From assembly GCF_029227915.1 (NCBI RefSeq), contig NC_079875.1, forward strand, positions 5,952,001 through 6,016,000: a stretch of DNA of 64,000 nucleotides, read 5' to 3'. Source of the stretch: Hydractinia symbiolongicarpus (taxonomy: Eukaryota; Cnidaria; Hydrozoa; Anthoathecata; Hydractiniidae). Below are positions 58,108-64,000 of the stretch, one piece after another. The notes beneath the pieces were generated by a model. That model had not been told where the DNA came from. It searched no databases and saw only the letters and a list, made by a program, of their open reading frames with translations. A program made the position numbers and the translations under genes. Positions within the stretch are counted from its first letter, which is position 1. Every line of letters starts with the position of its first letter.

Positions 58108-59268
58108 ATGCAGACCAGAAAAAAGATGGCATATTTTGTGATATTAGTTGCAGTGTTTTATGTCATTTTTAATCGACGTTCTCTGTACCACTATTTCATT
58201 CGTCCATCTTGTTCAAGAACAGAACATTTTCAGACAACTTTTACGCATGCGCAAACTAACCACTCCGAAAAACTAATATTGTTCTACACCTCATTTTTTG
58301 GTAAAAAGCCATGGATTTTTGCGTGGGAGTTTTCCAATTACACTGAATCTTGTGGCTGCTATTTCAGAGGATGTAAAATAACATATGAACAAAATATGTA
58401 TCCAGTGAGTGATGTTGTTATTTTTCATGGAAGAAATATGCCTTGCGTGAAAACTTTAGTAAAATTGCATAGTCAAAGAAAACATGGTCAATTATGGGCG
58501 TATTTTAATTTGGAGAACCCGCTTCTTACGCCCTCCGTGAAACCTCTAGATGACTTTTTCAATCTTTCGATATCATACAAGCTTAAATCAGAAATCCACA
58601 TGCCCTATCGTTATCACAGACGTATAAATTTTAGAAAAGTTGGAAATACAACTAAAATTAACTACGCTATTGGTAAAACAAAACTGGTCGCGTGGATGGT
58701 TAGCAACTGCAATAAATTACGTGACGATTTGGTGCGTAAACTCGCTTTATATGGTATACACGTCGCAGTTGGTGGAATATGCAAAAAACATTTTCGTAAC
58801 CGGTTAAATTGCATCTCCGGGAACTGCACGGGAGAATTGAATAAATACAAATTTTATTTCGCTGCTGAAAACAACCTTTGTAAAGACTATATCACTGAAA
58901 AGTATTGGGAAAACAGTTTGCGTAGAAACCTGGTGCCTATAGTTTTAGGAGGGGCTAACTATTCTAACCCTGATTTAGCTATACCTGGTTCCTACATAGA
59001 TGCGATGAGATTTAACAATGTCAGGGAGTTGGCGGCGTATATTTTAAAGGTTAACTCAGACGATAAGAAATACAATGAATATTTCAGATGGAAAGAACAC
59101 TGGGAGGTTTTAAAATTTCAGCAAGGCTGCAATTATTTCGTCTGCAATCTATGTCAAAAAATACAACAAAAAGCGATTCCAACAAAAAGTAATTCTTTAT
59201 CATCAGTGTTTCAGCCAAGCGATTGTTATGGCAACGAGATGTTTTTTAAAAAATGGCTGCAAAGATGA
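58108..59268 (+). CDS. Alpha-1,3-fucosyltransferase (GT10), single exon
   Basis: 386 aa, intact. A short cytoplasmic head (MQTRKK) and a hydrophobic anchor (about 7-20) give the type II Golgi topology expected. The catalytic part carries the GT10 signature near 248-285: FYFAAENNLCKDYITEKYWE, then VPIVLGGANYSNPDLAIPGSYIDA. Upstream, VAWMVSNCNKLRDDLVRKL is also typical of the family. It should transfer fucose from GDP-fucose to GlcNAc on N-glycans or Lewis-type structures; which acceptor is not deducible. Potential N-glycosylation sites include NYTE, NLS and NCT. The start chosen is the first ATG; a second Met at residue 7 would cut into the anchor. Confidence 0.92.
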   Translation: MQTRKKMAYFVILVAVFYVIFNRRSLYHYFIRPSCSRTEHFQTTFTHAQTNHSEKLILFYTSFFGKKPWIFAWEFSNYTESCGCYFRGCKITYEQNMYPVSDVVIFHGRNMPCVKTLVKLHSQRKHGQLWAYFNLENPLLTPSVKPLDDFFNLSISYKLKSEIHMPYRYHRRINFRKVGNTTKINYAIGKTKLVAWMVSNCNKLRDDLVRKLALYGIHVAVGGICKKHFRNRLNCISGNCTGELNKYKFYFAAENNLCKDYITEKYWENSLRRNLVPIVLGGANYSNPDLAIPGSYIDAMRFNNVRELAAYILKVNSDDKKYNEYFRWKEHWEVLKFQQGCNYFVCNLCQKIQQKAIPTKSNSLSSVFQPSDCYGNEMFFKKWLQR

Positions 59269-59404
59269 ACTTTTTGAGTCGGAAGCATTTATAAGGATAG
59301 CAAAGGAGCAAATCTACCCTTCCAAGAAGCATATAATTGCATTCCATGCATGTGAAGTATTTACCACTTGTATTAAAAGTAAAAAAATTCTATAAAATTG
59401 TCTG

Positions 59405-60911
59405 TTATATTCTTTTGTTAATTTTTCTATGAAATCCGCCATGACGATACTGCGCAACTGGACCAAGTCCAGGAGCTGAAACAAAAAAACAAGAATTATA
59501 CAAATTTACAATTACGCAGTAATTTTGACAGATAAGCACTTCCAGTTGATGTGCATGATCATTGAAGATATCTGGACAGTACCTGGACAGTACCTGGACA
59601 GTACCTGGACAGTATCTTATGATAATAACTACAGTCACTCCCCCTTGTTTTATTTAGAATTTATTTAAGACAGACATGAAATGGTAAATGAGGTAGTATT
59701 CTTATAGGTAATCGCTAGTTCAGTTCGCCGATTGCTTGACTCATGTCCAAAATATCGTGGGTTCAATTCCATCGTTGCCTAATTAAGTAGAAAATTCAAA
59801 CACTACGTTCTTTAGCTCAAGTGAAAGCTTTAATCACTGTAGAATGGCCTGAGTGGTTATTGACAGATTATATCTCTTAGTGAGGTTAGCCACATACAAT
59901 TTGAATTATTATTCTAAATAAACAAATACAACGCACCTCCAGGAGCAAATGGATTATGTGAACCATGCATGTAGATTCCGTACTCTTTTATCTTTTCTTT
60001 ACCAACTGGGACTAAAAAACAGAAACTTAAGGTCCATATTCTTTCTAACTGCAAGTTCTTAAGCAGAAACAAGGCGTTTTTTAAGTAGAAAAGAGGCAGA
60101 ACTTTCTATCAAAAACGAGGCAAGGCTATAATGTCGTAAAGCTGGTTTATTCAGTCGGCTGCCTAAAATCCAAATGATTCCGATCCGTTTGGTGCTATTG
60201 ACAAACGTCGTTCCCAAGGCTTTTCGCCTTCCTGAGATTAAAAGGCGGAAGTGATGAGTGAGAAAGAAAAAGTACAGAAAAAAGTTGACTTCATGCCAGG
60301 CCAGTGAATTATACTTTGTTAACACGGAGAAGTATCATCACGTATCGGATTATACTTCGGGTGTTATTACTGGCAAGTGTAACTTGATGCCACAGAGGAA
60401 GAGGCCTGTAGGAAGAACACTTCAACGATAAAAACCAAATTTATGCATTGCTTTTGGCATTATTGATAAAAACAATGGAGTAGCAACTTTATTCACAGGG
60501 CGTTTTGCTTCTTTGGATACGCAATAGCGACTCGGGGGCCAAGAGACCCTTAGGCAAGAATAAACTGCCGAAAATAAGGTAGTATTTCACGAATTTCGAA
60601 CTTAAGCTAAGGACTGGGCGCCAGCATTTACTTTTCTTCAGAGTTTGGTTATATTTATACCAGATTATTTATTGAAAATTAAAGTCGCAATATGTTATGT
60701 CTGAAAAAATAGGGTTGCGACCAGCGAGAAGGCGCGGAAAGCATGACCACCGTTTGATATTAACTGGCGAACGTTGTTAAGCTTTCAGAAGGAACAAAAT
60801 AGGAACATAAGGGATTCCCCTTGCTTTATATTTTTTTTCAAAATTGCAAGTACAATAATGGCTTAGAAGAAAAAAGCATAACTTTCTACCTTGTTCACTG
60901 AATGACATCAT
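59405..60911 (-). CDS. Small three-exon gene, 55 aa, unknown function
   Basis: Exons 60911-60890, 60011-59937 and 59475-59405 join in phases 1 and 1 with AG/GT borders. The product begins MMSFSEQVPVGKEKIKEYG, continues IYMHGSHNPFAPGGAPGLGP and ends HGGFHRKINKRI. It is basic, without a signal peptide or membrane segment. All three junctions being in frame and the motif-like His/Gly/Pro composition argue that it is real. I do not recognise the family; a small mitochondrial or cytoplasmic protein is conceivable. Confidence 0.5.
59570..59616. repeat. 11-bp tandem repeat, four copies
   Basis: CTGGACAGTAC repeated about four times, in the 3-kb region between the fucosyltransferase gene and the second exon of the small gene. 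Confidence 0.85.
59705..59785 (+). tRNA. tRNA-like fragment
   Basis: GCTAGTTCAGTTCG resembles an A-box and GGGTTCAATTCC a B-box at normal spacing. The T-stem and acceptor pair poorly. Probably a tRNA-derived SINE remnant in the intron of the small minus-strand gene. Confidence 0.3.
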
Positions 60912-62662
60912 CAGTAAGACACATAATATTATTTGCGTTATCATATCTTATAAATTTTTACTGTCTTCTTTTTGTAACCCAAAACAAGATTAGAATAACA
61001 AAATCCTGCCCAGTCTTTTTTGATTTTCAAGTCATGCATGTAGAGAGAAAAAGAAGGAGACGAGGTTGCATAAAGTCAGTAAACCGTGTAATGATTATGC
61101 TGAATGTTTTTGGCGCTACCTACATTTGCAGCATCAGTACCTTGTTACTAAATAATGAACGCAGCAACAGAGCCTGGGAACAAGGTTTGTTAGAAATCTT
61201 TCAACTTCGCTCCCAATTATTAGGTTTTAATTAGTATCTTTTTTCTTCAAGGATTTTAAGTACTAAACAGCGATGGGGATAGCGTCGAGAAGTTGGTTAC
61301 AGTAGAATCCCTCAACCTCGCTCGTTCCCAGGGCATTTTGCCTTGTTGATGAAGTTGATAGCGGCGAAAAGTTGTTGGCCACGCCGTTATTACGGCTCAG
61401 GGGACACAAGACCCTAGGGACGAGGTTGCAGAATCCCTCTAACTTGGTGGACCCTAGATAACTTGGACATTTGTTTAGTCGGTTAAACTTCTTGCATCTA
61501 TCCTTCGGGTTTACCATCTGAATCGTGAAAGCATACTCCGCGTTACTGGTACCCTGGATAACATCCGCCTAAGTCGAATCATTTTCTCCGGTCTCTACAG
61601 CAAAAAACTAATGTAACTCGGACTTTCTAAACGTACTGAAAAAAAATCGAATTTGAAATAGAATTCTTACTAATTTTACTTGAAAATTCACATTAAAACA
61701 TCGAACATGGTGAGCGGAGAGAAACGAAAATTACAATCAGGTGCGATCGTGGAAAAATACAAAATATTGAAAGTTATTAAAGTTGTATTATGTGTTTTCT
61801 ATTTCACGTTTACTAGATAATAAAGAAATTGATTAATTAGCATCTTTCTTTGTGCACTCAAACTGAAAGACGGACTATTTTCACCTTTTTCTCTTTAAAT
61901 CTTTGAAAAAGATTTTCTGATAAGTCGTGCTCTTTAAAAAAGTCCGAGTTATCGAGACTTCAGAATCTCGGTCATTCGTTAAAAGTCGGACGGATTTCCT
62001 GTCACTCTCAAAAGAGGATCCGAGTTAGAGGGATTCTACTGTGTGGAGCGGGATAACTAAATCAAGCCGGCCCACTTGCTAGCCGGCTTGGCTTGTTGGG
62101 CGGGCTGACTCTTAAAAATGAAAACACTAACGCAGAATTGATCATGTGAGAATAAAAAAACCCCGTGTAGGCGGGCTCGCTCTGAGCGGGATTCCGTCAA
62201 ATTGAACCGAGATCTGACTGGCTTGCTTTTCATAAATATTTATTATTTTATTAAAGATTTATTAGAGTGAGATCTCGGTTAGCCGATCCAGCCTTATTAA
62301 CCAGGTCAGTTCGCGTTGGATAAACACCCAATAAATCTCAATCTGCAGCTAACTTGTTAGATTTTTTCATAGTCATATAGTTTTTTTATGACTATGATAT
62401 TTTTAGATATTTTTTTATAAATATTGACAATAAAAAGAACGCAAAACAAAATACAGTGGTTATGACTAAGAATTAAAATATAGTTTAGTTTTTATTTTTT
62501 ATTTTTATGCTCTTGCTAGCAGGATTACTCAAAGAATTTGTGCGATAGTCATAAGACTTGTGTGGGTGCCGCTCCTCTGCGTCATGAACGTACGAGCTTT
62601 CAACATGACATATTTTACAGAACATAAAACAGGCCGGTCATTTACGGAAGAAAACAAACAAC
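60912..62662. other. Intergenic with a MITE
   Basis: At about 61313-61427 AACCTCGCTCGTTCCCAGGG and, inverted, CTGCAACCTCGTCCCTAGGG form the ends of a MITE of about 115 bp. An open frame at 60902-61234 has no recognisable motif and is not called. The remainder is AT-rich. Confidence 0.45.
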
Positions 62663-62881
62663 ATGGCCGCTAACTTTGGCAAATTTTTCGGGTTAAAAGC
62701 TAAGAAGAAAACACCAAAGGTACAAACTCAAGAGGATGATTCGGACGACTCAGATGGGTATCAAGATCCCTCAGTGGCTTGCCCAACTGAGCCTCCTGGT
62801 GTAGCCAGAGGAATAATGCCAAACTACCCACCTCCTAGACCAAACTCTCCGAAAATTGGAACAAAACTACCACATGCTGCT
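62663..62881 (+). CDS. First exon of a gene leaving the window
   Basis: ATG in a strong context (ACAACATGGCC), 73 codons, then GTAAGT in phase 0. The peptide starts MAANFGKFFGLKAKKKT, has an acidic Ser/Asp patch (DDSDDSDGYQDP) and a Pro-rich end (MPNYPPPRPNSP). A scaffold or adaptor N-terminus is plausible, but the protein is not recognised. Confidence 0.55.
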
Positions 62882-63141
62882 GTAAGTGTAACTAGCTAGC
62901 TATTTTTATTTCTCACTTTTAAATGATAAAATATAAAGAGAGAAAGACTTTTCAGGGGCCTTACTCATCTCACTGGCCATAGAAAATCTTCCCATAGATT
63001 CCGTAACTGACTAAATGCATGTAATCATATGTCAACTTAGTTATGCTAGCTGGCGGCTATGTAACCAGGAATTCTCTATATATCTAAAAATTAAGTTTTA
63101 CCCATTCTTTTATAACCCAATAAAAAATGCAGTGCTGCAAA
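62882..63141. other. Presumed intron
   Basis: AT-rich sequence following the donor at 62882; no further exon identified before the window ends. Confidence 0.3.
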
Positions 63142-63713
63142 ATTAATAAACGCTTATTCTACAGCTAGTTAGCTAGACCTTTTTGTTTACATTTTTAGCG
63201 GTACGTTCTTTCGAAATAATAGTAAAATCAGGTAATACAGATTAAAACAAAAGTATCTACATCATACAGTCTCTAAACTAAGGAAATATTTAAAAGATAT
63301 TAAAATTTTATCAAAAGAGTGTGACTTTTAAACTCGTCTTTTGTATTCAACGGTGGTTTATTGCCATTTAAAAAAATTCACAATCAGTAAGTGTTGTTGA
63401 GACTTCGAGGTTGATAAAATTTTAACTGTTTCCATTGATAGTATCGTTCGCAGCTATTAAAATGTAATCCCAGCAGACTCAAAACTCTTGAATGCTCCTT
63501 TATGCGGGTGATAAGATGCCGACTTGATTGACCAACATAGCGCGAATTACATCGCGGATGACAAATTTCATAGACCACACCACTTTTAAAAGCAGATACT
63601 TTTGTTTTAATCTGTATTACCTGATTTTACTATTATTTCATAAGAACTTACTGCGAAAAATGTAAACAAAAAGGTCTAGCTAGCTAGCTATAGAATAAGC
63701 GTTTATTAGTTTT
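63142..63713 (-). mobile_element. Penelope-like fragment with GIY-YIG between inverted repeats
   Basis: Arms at 63142-63260 and 63594-63713 are inverted copies of about 115 bp (AATAAACGCTTATTCTA, GACCTTTTTGTTTACAT, AATCAGGTAATACAGATTAA). Between them the minus strand reads VVYEICHPRCNSRYVGQSSR, then HLITRIKEH, the GIY-YIG nuclease motif used by Penelope-like elements. Reverse transcriptase is absent, so the copy is truncated. Confidence 0.65.
63384..63578 (-). pseudogene. GIY-YIG endonuclease fragment
   Basis: 64 codons: VYEI...RYVG gives the GIY-YIG pair, and a Arg/Glu-containing RIKEH follows. The C-terminal half diverges and ends early at a stop. No start is implied; the frame continues upstream into the inverted-repeat arm. 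Confidence 0.6.
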
Positions 63714-63879
63714 GCAAACATTAAATGATTTTACTACTATTTTAGATTTAACCTAATGATGATTTTAAAAGTCGAAATATATTGTTATTTTATTAAAATT
63801 GTTGGTCACTTATTACTAAATAATACTATTGCCACAATGTTTTTAAGTTACAGACTTCTAAATTCTTTTGCCTTTAACT

Positions 63880-64000
63880 TTGATATGAATATATGTCAAT
63901 CAGAAAATGTCCATCTACACACTAGATAATCGTTTTAAGCCTCACAATGTTTCCGTAGAAAGAAATGGGCTAAAAAAGACCATTTTTTAGCAGGCTTTAG
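63880..64000 (-). mobile_element. 3' end of a second LINE copy, cut by the window edge
   Basis: ATATGTCAATCAGAA, CCATCTACAC, CAATGTTTCC and GGCTAAAAAAG match the 3' UTR of the LINE at 12358-12800 in the same order and orientation, but without the MITE found there. Confidence 0.65.

Noticed and set aside
60902-61234. 110-codon frame with hydrophobic segments
   Set aside because: Overlaps the first exon of the small minus-strand gene in part, and contains CTCGTCCCCAG-type repeat sequence; no recognised domain.
1-64000. CRISPR array, bacterial operon or phage
   Set aside because: Spliced eukaryotic genes throughout; the tandem repeats lack unique spacers of constant length.

Overview
The window is AT-rich animal DNA with spliced genes, many short dispersed repeats and several classes of mobile element. 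Gene content suggests a cnidarian, probably a hydrozoan: a Pygopus-type PHD gene (Wnt pathway), a single-exon class A GPCR, a GT10 fucosyltransferase, a very large immunoglobulin/thrombospondin/PLAC matrix gene, and P2X7-ballast-domain proteins of the kind common in invertebrates. The species call is inference; everything below is read from sequence and splice logic, with no database search.

Left part (1-7.7 kb): two convergent spliced genes only 59 bp apart at their stop codons. The plus-strand gene (180-1943, 6 exons) encodes two cysteine-rich CXC-like motifs and a C-terminal P2X7 ballast-type domain. The minus-strand gene (5519-2003, 12 exons) encodes an intact transposase-like protein of about 751 aa. 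A tRNA-like sequence lies in one of its introns. A single-exon gene with a ZAD-like zinc domain follows (6311-5637), then a retroelement C-terminal fragment (about 7690-7277).

Repeat-rich middle (8-28 kb): a 3.3-kb hAT-like element with exact 16-bp terminal inverted repeats and a 5-bp target duplication (8202-11494); a decayed LINE on the minus strand (about 14062-12340) that carries a nested hairpin-bearing insertion with 12-bp target duplications and a nested foldback MITE; a GPCR gene (17550-16639); a three-exon Pygopus homologue (19052-21043); and several small MITEs and minisatellites.

Right part (28.9-57 kb): one huge gene. Twenty-two Ig domains, two TSP1 repeats, a 45-nt linker exon and a PLAC domain are assembled from exons whose splice phases all agree (2,633 aa without a gap in frame). 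The organisation resembles ADAMTS-like/papilin matrix proteins, with a much enlarged Ig array; the 5' end was not found. An intact Ty1/copia retrotransposon with identical 253-bp LTRs sits in one of its introns (33252-38403), 27 bp from the next exon.

Far right (57-64 kb): an alpha-1,3-fucosyltransferase gene (58108-59268), a small three-exon gene of unknown function on the minus strand (60911-59405), the first exon of a gene that leaves the window (62663-62881), a Penelope-like GIY-YIG fragment between inverted repeats, and the 3' end of a second copy of the LINE seen at 12-14 kb.
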